Source: Planctomycetota bacterium (GTDB taxonomy: Bacteria > Planctomycetota > Planctomycetia > Pirellulales > UBA1268). From it: DNA of 15,316 bases. Positions within the stretch are counted from its first letter, which is position 1. Each line of letters begins with the position of its first letter. Position numbers and translations under genes: made by a program. The notes under the pieces are model-generated. The model was not told where the DNA came from. It saw only the letters and a program-made list of their open reading frames with translations, and did no database searches. This document shows positions 6,873 through 14,371 of the stretch, piece after piece. The DNA is taken from the NCBI GenBank assembly GCA_027622795.1, contig JAQBZA010000031.1, forward strand, positions 1 to 15,316, written 5' to 3'.

Positions 6873-7502
6873 CTACGAGCCCCTGCGAAAGATGTCTTCC
6901 GGCACGATGTGCCGGGCGGTTCGCCCGACATCGTCAAGTGTCCGCCGCTGGCCAACGGTGTGCCACGGGGTCACGTCCTCCAACTCCGGCATGATCTCGA
7001 GAATCTGCTCAACGAGCATTGACACGACCCGCCCGACGGGAGTGCCACTGGTGCGTTCACGGATCGCGGCAGCAGTCTTCATCAACTTCACCATTCGTGA
7101 CCGCTCAAGCACCGGCCCCGACAACTGGCCTTCCCCCTCTTCCAAGAGTTCTGCCATCGGCACCTCCAGCACCTCCTGCCAGCGCTGAAGATCAGACAGC
7201 CGCAAGTCGTAATCGGGCTGCTCCTGTCGTCGGATCGTAGCCAGTTCCACCCCGAGTCGCCGTGCTACGTTGCGGAGTGTGACCCCTTGCCGCTGGCGGA
7301 CAATTGCGATGCGATGCAGCCGTCGCCCGGGCTGGTTACCGTGACGCGGTCGCGACTCAGCGGCTGAACGGGCCTGTGCCAGGCACTCCGCCTCTGCCCG
7401 AGCCGGTTCGGAATGGTCTGAATCCGCGACGGCGAATGGATCGAAGCACCGGCCGTCATCGAAATCATCATGGTAGCTTCGTGGGCGATCGACAGTTGCC
7501 AT
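6873..7502 (-). CDS. XRE-family helix-turn-helix protein
   Basis: The 209-residue product carries a Cro/C1-type DNA-binding domain at about residues 62-122. Helix one is LHRIAIVRQRQG, the turn and recognition region is TLRNVARRLGVELATIRRQEQ, and a further helix region is LRLSDLQRWQEVLEVPMAELLEE. The first 60 residues are charged and probably disordered. The C-terminal 80 residues are helical (MVKLMKTAAAIRER; VGRVVSMLVEQILEIMPELEDV) and may form a dimerisation or effector region. The start is firm: GGAGG lies 8 nt before the ATG at 7502. It is divergent from ygfZ and convergent to the two-TM gene. Its targets are unknown, but the hairpin in its own leader is a candidate operator. No prophage or toxin partner is adjacent, so a chromosomal regulator is more likely than an immunity repressor. 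Confidence 0.82.
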   Translation of the reverse strand: MATVDRPRSYHDDFDDGRCFDPFAVADSDHSEPARAEAECLAQARSAAESRPRHGNQPGRRLHRIAIVRQRQGVTLRNVARRLGVELATIRRQEQPDYDLRLSDLQRWQEVLEVPMAELLEEGEGQLSGPVLERSRMVKLMKTAAAIRERTSGTPVGRVVSMLVEQILEIMPELEDVTPWHTVGQRRTLDDVGRTARHIVPEDIFRRGS

Positions 7503-7524
7503 GAGCGTGGCCTCCGTTTCTGCT

Positions 7525-7544
7525 CCGCGGGCTCAAAGCCGCGG
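7525..7544. promoter_or_regulatory. GC-rich hairpin or candidate operator in the XRE leader
   Basis: CCGC (7525-7528) and GGCT (7530-7533) pair with AGCC (7537-7540) and GCGG (7541-7544). This makes an eight-pair stem with one bulged G (7529) and a CAA loop. It lies about 10 bp beyond the SD of the XRE gene, so it could act as an RNA structure or as a dyad bound by the regulator itself. The function is inferred from position only. Confidence 0.35.
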
Positions 7545-7638
7545 TGAGATGAATACGCAGGCCGGCCGGGAATCGTTCGCGGGGTTTGAAAAATTCCTTG
7601 CTTTTTTTGTTTTTGGGCCCCTCGCTGGGAAAGAGTAG

Positions 7639-7656
7639 GACAGGCTTCAGCCTGTC
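7639..7656. repeat. Perfect palindrome GACAGGCTTCAGCCTGTC
   Basis: Two 8-bp arms, GACAGGCT and AGCCTGTC, surround a TC spacer, flanked by GTAG on the left and GTGCC on the right. It lies about 80 bp upstream of the ygfZ start. It resembles short REP-like palindromes scattered through planctomycete intergenic DNA, but only one copy is in this window. Confidence 0.5.
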
Positions 7657-7720
7657 GTGCCTTTCAGCCCACCAAGAAGCCCCACAACTCCAAGCTGCCT
7701 TTTCAGATGCTTTCCCGCGG

Positions 7721-7738
7721 ATGACACTAGGAGGATGA
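7721..7738 (+). other. Five-codon leader frame overlapping the ygfZ start
   Basis: ATG ACA CTA GGA GGA TGA is a complete mini-frame whose TGA overlaps the ygfZ ATG (ATGA). The AGGAGG inside it (7729-7734) is the only SD-like sequence near ygfZ, but it touches the ATG at 7735 with no spacer. That is too close for normal initiation. It may be chance, or terminating ribosomes may re-initiate at ygfZ. Confidence 0.25.
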
Positions 7739-8703
7739 GCACATTTCTTGCTGGATACGAGGCCTGGCATGATCGGGCTGCGTGGGCTTGTCTCGGACAC
7801 CGCACGACGGTGTTGGCAAAGGGGCCCAATGCGGTGCGGTTTGTCGAGAACTTCGCCACCGCGGCTGTCGGTTCAATGGCAGTCGGCGGGGGCACCGAAA
7901 CTTTTTTTACCGATTCGCGGGGTTGGGTGATCGCGCTGGCGACGGTGCTGCGTGTCGATGAGGGGCTCATGATCGAGGCGGCAACTGGACTGGGTGAACG
8001 CCTGCGGGACCACCTCGAGCACTATCACATTCGGGAGCAGGTGGAGCTGATCGATGCGTCGGCCGACGTCGCCAGCCTCCTCATTGCCGGTCCTGCCGCC
8101 GCCGCCTGGCTGACTGAGCATGCCATGGGTGGTGGCGATGAGGCGGCTCGAGTGCCAGAGCGGCTCTTTGATCATGCGGCAGGCAGCCTCGGAGGGATTG
8201 CCGTGCGACTGGTGCGCACCGATTGGTGGGGTGAGCATGGCTTTCTCGTGCGGTGTGCTGGAGGGGATTATGAGGCGGTCGTTGCCTGGCTGCGAGCGTC
8301 GGGCCTGCCGGAGGCGGCTGCCGAAACGGTAGAGACAGCACGGATCGAACAGGGCACGCCCACTCCCGCTGACATACCCGAGAAGACGCTTCCACAGGAA
8401 CTTGCCCGTGATGCCCGCGCCATCTCATTTACGAAGGGCTGTTATCTCGGTCAGGAGACAGTCGCTCGGCTCGATGCCCTTGGGCATGTGAATCGTCGGC
8501 TAGCTGCGGTTGCCGTTGAAGGCGAACTACCGGTGTCCGCCGAGGTGACGGCTGACGGCAGCACCGCGGGCCAGCTCACGAGCCGCTGCCATTCGCCGCA
8601 GTTGGGCTGCAGCCTGGGCCTGGGGATTCTTTCGACGAAGGTGGCCACGGCGGCCGCCCTCACCGTCGCCGGCAGGCCGGCGCGACTCGTGCAGGTGACA
8701 TGA
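7735..8703 (+). CDS. ygfZ: YgfZ/GcvT-like folate-binding protein
   Basis: YgfZ (IBA57/CAF17) is a tetrahydrofolate-binding relative of the glycine-cleavage T protein that helps build or repair iron-sulfur clusters in certain enzymes. It acts in the cytoplasm. The 322-residue product carries the diagnostic KGCYLGQE motif (234-241) with the conserved Cys236, preceded by the GcvT-type RIEQGTPTPADIPEKTLPQE stretch. It ends with a small barrel domain (HVNRRLAAVAVEG onward). The frame is open further upstream to a GTG at 7657. I prefer the ATG at 7735 because the N-terminal domain starts soon after it and the upstream residues look non-coding. The stop overlaps the nudix gene by 4 nt (ATGA), so the two are probably translated together. 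Confidence 0.88.
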   Translation: MSTFLAGYEAWHDRAAWACLGHRTTVLAKGPNAVRFVENFATAAVGSMAVGGGTETFFTDSRGWVIALATVLRVDEGLMIEAATGLGERLRDHLEHYHIREQVELIDASADVASLLIAGPAAAAWLTEHAMGGGDEAARVPERLFDHAAGSLGGIAVRLVRTDWWGEHGFLVRCAGGDYEAVVAWLRASGLPEAAAETVETARIEQGTPTPADIPEKTLPQELARDARAISFTKGCYLGQETVARLDALGHVNRRLAAVAVEGELPVSAEVTADGSTAGQLTSRCHSPQLGCSLGLGILSTKVATAAALTVAGRPARLVQVT

Positions 8704-9272
8704 TGAAGAACGATCCGTCGGGCACGAAGCCTGGCTCCGAGGAAATCCTGCTCGAAACAAAACGGTTTACCGTGGTGCGGATGGTGGAGCCCTGCACCGA
8801 CGGTTCGGTCCGGCAGCGGGAGGTGGCGATCCATCCCGGCAGCGTAGTCATCGTGCCGCTGGTGTCAGCCAACGAAGTCTGCCTGATTGACGTAGTGCGG
8901 ATCGCGGTCGGGGAAACATTGGTGGAGCTGCCGGCCGGCACGCTCGACCGGGTCGAATCGCTCGCCACGGCCGCGGCTCGCGAACTCACCGAAGAGACGG
9001 GCTACCGGGCCGGCAGGATCACCGCGGCCGGGGAATTTTGGATGTCGCCGGGCATCCTCCGTGAGCGGATGCATGTGTTTGTGGCGGAGGATCTCGAGCC
9101 GGGCCCGCAGGCGCTCGAGCCGGGTGAGCGAATCACGCCCCGCGTTGTCGCCTGGGACGAGGCCGTGGCGATGTGTCTTGACGGGCGGATTCAAGACGCC
9201 AAGACGGTGGCGGCGCTGCTGCTGGTCAACCGACGCCGTCAGCCGGGGCGGATGCCAACGGTCCGTGCGTGA
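8700..9272 (+). CDS. NUDIX hydrolase, ADP-ribose pyrophosphatase-like
   Basis: This enzyme probably cleaves ADP-ribose or another nucleoside-diphosphate sugar to AMP and a sugar phosphate, using Mg2+ in the cytoplasm. The Nudix box is complete: G80, E86, R94-E95, E98-E99, G101-Y102 (AARELTEETGY), matching GX5EX7REUXEEXGU. The preceding VELPAG and the later EFWMSPGIL...HVFVAEDL are typical of the NudF/ADPRase branch. It has 190 residues, near the usual 200. Two ATGs in tandem (8700 and 8703) are possible starts, and the first overlaps the ygfZ stop. The last 47 bp overlap the convergent flippase gene. The exact substrate is not readable from the sequence. Confidence 0.9.
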   Translation: MMKNDPSGTKPGSEEILLETKRFTVVRMVEPCTDGSVRQREVAIHPGSVVIVPLVSANEVCLIDVVRIAVGETLVELPAGTLDRVESLATAAARELTEETGYRAGRITAAGEFWMSPGILRERMHVFVAEDLEPGPQALEPGERITPRVVAWDEAVAMCLDGRIQDAKTVAALLLVNRRRQPGRMPTVRA

Positions 9273-10233
9273 CCGGATGGCGGTCGAGAAGAAATAACAA
9301 TCCTCCGATCAGCCCGGTGATGATGGTCGCAAGGAACCACAGCAACGCGATTGCAACGGCCTGCTCACTGGCTATTCCCAGCGGTGCTAGGAGCATCGTC
9401 ATGCCACCTTCACGAACCCCCACGCCGTTGATGCTGATGGGAACCACCATAGCCAACATTACCAGAGGCACCACAACGCACCAGACTGAAAGTGGCAGTG
9501 AGACTCCCAGTCCACGAGCGATGAGCGATACGGCGATCGCATTTCCCAATTGAATTCCAAGGCTCCACGCCACTGCTGCTGAGAGCAACTGTGGCCGCAT
9601 TTGGTAGGGAAGCAGTTGGCTGATGAACTCACGGGCTGGATGTGGGGACGGAATCAGGGCAAGGAGGCGGTCGAGTGACCCGACAAGAAGCCAGAAACTT
9701 CCCAGGGCGACGGCCAAGAGGCCACCACCGACGGCCAGCGTGCTCCAGCGGTCAAGCGACCATTCGGTGGACAGCACGGCTGCACCGGCGAGTACTCCCA
9801 GCCCGGCCAGGCCGGTGAGCCGGTCAGCCAGTACTGTGCAGCCGGCCAGAAGGCGGCGCTGCGTAGAGTCGGCAAGGCGGTATGCCTTGATCACGTCACC
9901 ACCGATTGAAGAAGGCAAGCAAAGACTGAAAAACATTCCTTCGAAGAACCTCCAGACAAAGAGGCCGGGCGAAAAGGGAAACCCGATAGGCCGTGCAAGT
10001 GAGGACCAACGCAGTCCGGCGATGATCTGGGCGGTGATGGCGATGATCACACCAGCAGCCCACCAGCCCCAGTCAACCGTCTTGATCACCTTGATGAATG
10101 AATCTTGATCGATTCCACGTAGAACAACCGCCATTAAACCGAGAGTGATCCCCAACCGCAGAATGGTGCCAATCCAGCCGGGCAGCCGTCGGCGGGGGCG
10201 GGAAGGCGATGGGTTGGCGAGAGGCGGGGTCAT
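9226..10233 (-). CDS. Flippase-like integral membrane protein (LPG synthase TM family, UPF0104)
   Basis: The 335-residue protein is hydrophobic throughout, with about eight membrane helices, and belongs to the lysylphosphatidylglycerol synthase TM / flippase-like family. The family hallmarks are LPSSIGGDVIKAYRL (106-120), ADRLTGL (136-142) and PISINGVGVREGG (265-277). Members include the membrane half of MprF and proteins linked to lipid-sugar handling. The soluble aminoacyl-transferase half of MprF is absent, so a role in moving or using a lipid-linked substrate is more likely than aminoacylation. The ATG at 10233 is preceded by no clear SD. It is divergent from the exosortase operon, with which it may functionally belong, and overlaps the convergent nudix gene by 47 bp. 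Confidence 0.85.
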   Translation of the reverse strand: MTPPLANPSPSRPRRRLPGWIGTILRLGITLGLMAVVLRGIDQDSFIKVIKTVDWGWWAAGVIIAITAQIIAGLRWSSLARPIGFPFSPGLFVWRFFEGMFFSLCLPSSIGGDVIKAYRLADSTQRRLLAGCTVLADRLTGLAGLGVLAGAAVLSTEWSLDRWSTLAVGGGLLAVALGSFWLLVGSLDRLLALIPSPHPAREFISQLLPYQMRPQLLSAAVAWSLGIQLGNAIAVSLIARGLGVSLPLSVWCVVVPLVMLAMVVPISINGVGVREGGMTMLLAPLGIASEQAVAIALLWFLATIITGLIGGLLFLLDRHPVTHGPLASAPADGVG

Positions 10234-10304
10234 GATGGAATCGAAACGTGGCAGCCTTTACCCTAACGGATGATTCAGGTTTGCTCCCAGCCGAGTTGTT
10301 GCCG

Positions 10305-10622
10305 ATGCGTTTGGAATGGTTCGAAGGTCCGCTGTTGGTCGGCTTTGCCTTCATTGTTGGATCAGTGTTGGGGAGTTTTCTCAACGTCGTGATCTATCGT
10401 GGTCCGCGGGGGGAGTCTGTCGTGTTTGGAGGCTCTCGTTGCCCGCACTGCACGGCCCCAGTCCGAGCCCGTGACAATATTCCGGTTCTCGGATGGCTTC
10501 TCCTCCGGGGCCGCTGTCGCGATTGCGGAATTCCGATTTCACCGCAGTATCCCCTCGTGGAGGCTGCCTGCGGCCTGGTGGCGGCTGGCCTGATGGCCGC
10601 CGTGATTGCCTGGCTCGTATGA
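10305..10622 (+). CDS. Orphan prepilin-peptidase N-terminal (DiS_P_DiS) domain protein
   Basis: The 105-residue product is the N-terminal region of an A24 prepilin peptidase and nothing more. A membrane segment (about 9-30) carries the hallmark GSFLNVVIYRGP. It is followed by two zinc-binding cysteine pairs, CPHC (46-49) and CRDC (71-74), and the linking motifs DNIPVLGWLLLRGRC and ISPQYPLVE. A second hydrophobic segment (about 85-105) then ends at a stop. In full enzymes (about 250 residues) this part is linked to prepilin N-methylation, and the aspartic protease half with its GxGD follows. Here that half is missing and no remnant lies downstream. The ATG at 10305 fits the family's start; a GTG at 10248 would add 19 unlikely residues. 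The next gene, the exosortase, starts 30 bp later, so they are probably co-transcribed. It could be a functional single-domain protein or a truncated gene. Confidence 0.82.
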   Translation: MRLEWFEGPLLVGFAFIVGSVLGSFLNVVIYRGPRGESVVFGGSRCPHCTAPVRARDNIPVLGWLLLRGRCRDCGIPISPQYPLVEAACGLVAAGLMAAVIAWLV

Positions 10623-10652
10623 TTTGCCGCGGCAGGGAAGCGGGCATCCTTC

Positions 10653-11579
10653 ATGGAGCCGGCTCCCATGGCATCTGCTCTCCCAACTGGAAAGGCTTGG
10701 CTGCCTCCCGCCACGGGGCTTGTGATCGGGATGCTCCTCGGCCTGCTTGGCTGGAGCTACTGGCCGGGGCTGCTCGTTGCGGCCGGCACCTGGAAGAGCC
10801 CGCAATATTCCCACGGCTGGCTCGTGCCGCTCTTTGCCGCCTTTGTTTTGGCCTGGTGGCGGCGGGCAGTCGTGCCAGCGACGACCCGCGCGCGGCTTGC
10901 CGGGCTTGCCGTCCTTGCGGCCAGCCTCGCGGTTCGCCTGGTGGCGGCCTGGTATCGCATTGTCACGATCGACATGTACACGCTTGTGCCGGCGCTGGTG
11001 GGCGTCGTGCTCCTGATCGGGGGCTTGCCCATGCTCCGCTGGGCGGGACCCCCCGTGGCATTTCTGATCTTCATGTACCCGCTGCCCGATGAGGCCACCC
11101 GCTATCTGCTTGGCCCTTTGCAGACGGTGGCCACGATCGCCAGCACCTATCTCCTACAGACCTTCGGCTTCGAGGCTTTCCGCGAGGGCAACCAGATTGT
11201 GCTGGGAGACTCCCGGCTCGGCGTGGTCGATGCCTGCAGTGGGCTGCGGATGCTCACCATCTTTGTGGCCCTCACCGTGGGCTGGGTGCTTGTCGATCGC
11301 ACCGCCCGGTGGGAACGGCTCGCGATCGTCGCCAGCGCCGTGCCGATCGCCCTGGCGGTCAACGTCGCCAGGATCACCGCGACGGGCATGATGGTCACCG
11401 TCAATGAAGACCTTGCCGAGCGGGTGTTTCATGACTGGGCCGGGTACGTGATGATGCCGCTGGCGGTGGGCCTCTTGGTCGCCGTTCGTTGGCTTGTGGC
11501 GGCGGCGGTGATCGAGGAGCAGGCGGCTCCGGTGCCAGTGATCGACCTCGGGGGCCGTCGCGTGGAGGGTGGCCCATGA
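10653..11579 (+). CDS. Exosortase (Xrt family)
   Basis: Exosortases are polytopic membrane enzymes thought to cleave C-terminal PEP-CTERM-type sorting signals, usually in genomes with an exopolysaccharide locus. The 308-residue product has about eight membrane segments and the catalytic set: Cys195 in VVDACSGLRML, Arg240 in NVARIT and His260 in FHDWAGY. The early YSHGWLVP (52-59) is also a family mark. A planctomycete subtype is likely, but I cannot fix which Xrt class it is. The ATG at 10653 is used here. The ATG at 10668 is an alternative with a GGAG about 8 nt before it. The stop overlaps the next gene's ATG by 4 nt, and an EpsI gene follows two genes on. Confidence 0.93.
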   Translation: MEPAPMASALPTGKAWLPPATGLVIGMLLGLLGWSYWPGLLVAAGTWKSPQYSHGWLVPLFAAFVLAWWRRAVVPATTRARLAGLAVLAASLAVRLVAAWYRIVTIDMYTLVPALVGVVLLIGGLPMLRWAGPPVAFLIFMYPLPDEATRYLLGPLQTVATIASTYLLQTFGFEAFREGNQIVLGDSRLGVVDACSGLRMLTIFVALTVGWVLVDRTARWERLAIVASAVPIALAVNVARITATGMMVTVNEDLAERVFHDWAGYVMMPLAVGLLVAVRWLVAAAVIEEQAAPVPVIDLGGRRVEGGP

Positions 11580-13687
11580 ATGCCGCAGAGGAACGACAGC
11601 GGGGCGAGCCGGGAGGGATCGATCCGCGGCGGGCATGGCATGCGCTGCGACGGCGGTCAGTCATGGCGGTGACTTTCGGGCTTGTGCTGGCGGCATGTGC
11701 GGCTGTGCCGTCCTGGCTGCTCGTGCCGCATGGCTACGAGGCGGTGGCCTGGCTACGGGTTCGCGACAAGGCCGGCATGCTCAGCACGGCTGGCCGCGAC
11801 GGTGCCGAATATGAGGCCTACCGCAAGACGCAGGTGCAGCTGATCAAGAGTCCGTTTGTCCTTTCGTCAGCCCTCCGCCGGCCCGCTGTGGCCGACTGCA
11901 ACGCCCTTCGTGACGAACCCGATCCCGTCGGCTGGCTCGAGTCATCGATCACGGTGACGGCGCCACCCCACTCGGAGGTCTTGCAGATCGGGCTGCGGGG
12001 TGTGCGGCCGGCCGAGACGGCCCTGATCGTCAATGCGGTCACGCAATCCTATCTCGATGACATCGTCAGTCAGGAACGCCGGGAGCGGCTCCGCCGGCGG
12101 GATGCCCTCGAAAAGAAATACAAGGAAAATATGAAGGAACTGCGATCTCGGCACGAGACCTTCAACGCTCTGGCTCGCTCGCTTGGCACCGGTGACAGCC
12201 AGGAAGTGCTGACGCAACGAGGAATCCTCCTCGACAAGCTCGGGTCACTGCGGATGCAGATGGCCCAGACTCAGAAGGAAATCGCCGGCATCGAAATCGA
12301 ACTGGCAATCGTACAGGCACGGGTGAGCGGGAGCATCGATGCCGATGAGCCTGTGGCTGAGGAACTCGTCGCCGCGGCTCTGGCCCGCGACCCGCGGATC
12401 GAGGCGTTCTCGGACCGCCTCTCTGCGCTCGACGAAGCGATTGCGATGCAGCACCGGCGCAGCATCCGCGGCCACGATGAGCCGGCCGTGCAACGGCTCC
12501 ACCTGCAGCGGCAGGAGTTGGCCCGCCTGATCGAAAAGCAGGCCGCAGCGATCCGCCCGCAGGTTGTCTCGCAGATTCTGCTCGACGGGAATGGGCGGAG
12601 CGGCCGGCCGATGGAGAGCGTCGCTACCCTTACAATGCGGCAAAGAACACTCGCCCGATCACTCGCCGAGACCGGCCAAGAGTATGACTTGCTGGCCGAG
12701 AAGGTGACGGCCCTCGGGCAGGCCAATGCCGAACTCGAGGGGCATAAGTCGGAGATTGAGCAACTTGACCGGATCACGCGACAGATTGGCACCGAGCTGG
12801 AGGCGACGGCCATCGATCTCCAGATGCCCAGCCGTGTGACGCTCATCGAGGAGGCGGGCGTTCCCGAGTCGAGCGATCACCTCACGCGGCTGCTGCTGAC
12901 CCTTGTGGCAGCCAGTCTGGGGATGACGGGCGGGATGGCTGCGGTGGTAGCGGTCGAGTACGTGCAGGATCGCCTCGCAGCACCGGACGATCTTGCGGGG
13001 CGGCTCGGCGTGCGGGTGTTGGGCACGCTGCCGCTGGCATCGCGGGCCGCGGAATCAGCAACGGCGATCGTGGCGGAACGGATGGATGCGGTGCGGACGC
13101 TGATCGCCGGCCCGGCCGGTCCGCAGGTGATCCTCGTGACCAGCGCCATGCAGCATGAGGGCACGACGACCGTCGCCACCCAACTCGCAGCCAGTTTCGC
13201 GCGAGCGGGCCGGCGGACACTCCTCATCGACGGTGACCTGCGGCAGCCCTCGATCCATACGGCTCTTGGCCTCGGGCCGGAAGCCGGCTTTGCCGAACTG
13301 CTCCGTGGTGAGATCACACCGGACGTGGCCGTGCGGCCCACGGTGGTCGACGGCTTGTGGGCAATCACCGGCGGCCGCTGCGACTACGAGGCGATCACGG
13401 CGCTGTCGCGGCCAGGTGTCACTGGGATGGTGGAGCAACTGCGGACGGACTTTGACCAGATCGTGATCGATGCCGGCCCGGTACTCGCCTTTGCCGATGC
13501 GTTGCTGCTAGGGCGGCAGAGTGACGCAGTGGTGCTCGCCACGATGCGGGATGTGAGCCGGATGCCGCATGTGGCCGCTGCGATTGAACGGCTGCGAAGT
13601 GTCAGCGGGGAGTTGCTGGGCGTTGTGGTCAACGGCGTACATGCCGCCCTGCCGCGGCAGCCAGTCGCCATGTCGATGGCGTCTTGA
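11576..13687 (+). CDS. Wzz/BY-kinase-like polysaccharide co-polymerase with degenerate Walker A
   Basis: The 703-residue protein combines a Wzz-like chain-length domain with a CpsD/CapB-type ATPase, as in polysaccharide tyrosine autokinases. Membrane segments lie at about 29-51 and 436-460. Between them are a Wzz domain and long coiled coils (about 165-250 and 280-415). The cytoplasmic ATPase (about 475-690) has Walker A' LLIDGDLRQP (549-558) and a Walker B-like IVIDAGPVL (629-637). The P-loop reads SAMQHEGTTTV (523-533), so the normally invariant lysine after EG is Thr530. The C-terminus has no tyrosine cluster. It may therefore be unable to autophosphorylate and act as a scaffold for chain length or export, although one missing residue does not prove loss of ATP binding. 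The start at 11576 overlaps the exosortase stop (ATGA), and EpsI follows after 15 bp. Confidence 0.88.
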   Translation: MNAAEERQRGEPGGIDPRRAWHALRRRSVMAVTFGLVLAACAAVPSWLLVPHGYEAVAWLRVRDKAGMLSTAGRDGAEYEAYRKTQVQLIKSPFVLSSALRRPAVADCNALRDEPDPVGWLESSITVTAPPHSEVLQIGLRGVRPAETALIVNAVTQSYLDDIVSQERRERLRRRDALEKKYKENMKELRSRHETFNALARSLGTGDSQEVLTQRGILLDKLGSLRMQMAQTQKEIAGIEIELAIVQARVSGSIDADEPVAEELVAAALARDPRIEAFSDRLSALDEAIAMQHRRSIRGHDEPAVQRLHLQRQELARLIEKQAAAIRPQVVSQILLDGNGRSGRPMESVATLTMRQRTLARSLAETGQEYDLLAEKVTALGQANAELEGHKSEIEQLDRITRQIGTELEATAIDLQMPSRVTLIEEAGVPESSDHLTRLLLTLVAASLGMTGGMAAVVAVEYVQDRLAAPDDLAGRLGVRVLGTLPLASRAAESATAIVAERMDAVRTLIAGPAGPQVILVTSAMQHEGTTTVATQLAASFARAGRRTLLIDGDLRQPSIHTALGLGPEAGFAELLRGEITPDVAVRPTVVDGLWAITGGRCDYEAITALSRPGVTGMVEQLRTDFDQIVIDAGPVLAFADALLLGRQSDAVVLATMRDVSRMPHVAAAIERLRSVSGELLGVVVNGVHAALPRQPVAMSMAS

Positions 13688-13702
13688 ATACGGAGCAAGG
13701 GT

Positions 13703-14371
13703 ATGCAGCGCGAGCGACGAGGTTTCTCCGGCAGCGAGGCTGTCGCCGGTCTGCTGATCCTGCTGACGACCCTCGTGCAGGGGCAGTGGACCGACCGCTG
13801 GGGCGGCGTCAATGTGGCAGAGGCATTGGCCCGTGGCGGCCAGCGGCTCGAAGAGCAGTTTCCACGGTCGTGCGGAGGCTGGGAGGCCGTGAATGATCTC
13901 ACAGCCGACCCGCGGGGGCTCGAGCGGGCGGGCGCCATCGGGCATGTCTCGCGAATCTACCGCCACCGGGGCACGGGCCGATTGGCGACCGTGTTTGCGG
14001 TCTGCGCCACGCCCCATGATGCCTCGGGACACACGCCCGACCGCTGCTATCCGGGTGCCGGCTTCCAGGCACAGGAGGCGGAATCGCGGCGGTCTGTCGC
14101 GCTCGCCGATGGCCGCACGGCAGACGTCTTCACGGGCACGTTTGCCAAGGCGGGGCAGACGCTGCGGATCTTCTGGACCTACGGAGGCGACGGCCGCTGG
14201 ATCGCGCCCCCAATTGCCCGGCTGGGGCTGGCCGGCCGGCCACTCGTCTATAAGCTCTACGTGATCGTCGATGCCACAGGGCCGGGGGCAGCCGAGGCGA
14301 AGGCAACCGGTGAGGCATTTCTCGCCGAGTTGCTTCCAGCTGCGGATAGGGCACTCGAAAATGTACCGTAA
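13703..14371 (+). CDS. epsI: EpsI-family exosortase-associated protein (DUF3485)
   Basis: EpsI-family proteins accompany exosortases and exopolysaccharide loci. Their biochemical role is unsettled, but they often sit next to, or are fused to, the exosortase. The 222-residue product has a single hydrophobic anchor at about 13-27 (AVAGLLILLTTLVQG) and the rest lies outside the cytoplasm. The family block is HTPDRCYPGAGF (110-121, Cys115), preceded by the typical VSRIYRHRGTGRLATVFAVCATP. Later come FWTYGGDGRW and a C-terminal VYKLYVI strand. The ATG at 13703 has a GGAG 7 nt upstream (13692-13695). It is the last gene of the tight run that starts at 10305. Confidence 0.9.
   Translation: MQRERRGFSGSEAVAGLLILLTTLVQGQWTDRWGGVNVAEALARGGQRLEEQFPRSCGGWEAVNDLTADPRGLERAGAIGHVSRIYRHRGTGRLATVFAVCATPHDASGHTPDRCYPGAGFQAQEAESRRSVALADGRTADVFTGTFAKAGQTLRIFWTYGGDGRWIAPPIARLGLAGRPLVYKLYVIVDATGPGAAEAKATGEAFLAELLPAADRALENVP

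Larger units (their letters stand above)
7503..7734. promoter_or_regulatory. Divergent spacer between XRE regulator and ygfZ
   Basis: This 232-bp spacer holds the SD of the XRE gene (CCTCC on the plus strand, 7511-7515), a GC-rich hairpin (7525-7544), an unusually A/T-rich patch at about 7585-7615 with runs of T, and a palindrome (7639-7656). The A/T-rich patch is the most likely promoter neighbourhood, but no clean -35/-10 pair is visible. Confidence 0.45.

Noticed and set aside
11489..11575. Upstream extension of the Wzz/BY-kinase-like gene
   Set aside because: The extra 29 residues are low-complexity and overlap the exosortase's coding end. The ATG at 11576 gives the usual ATGA coupling and a proper N-terminus.
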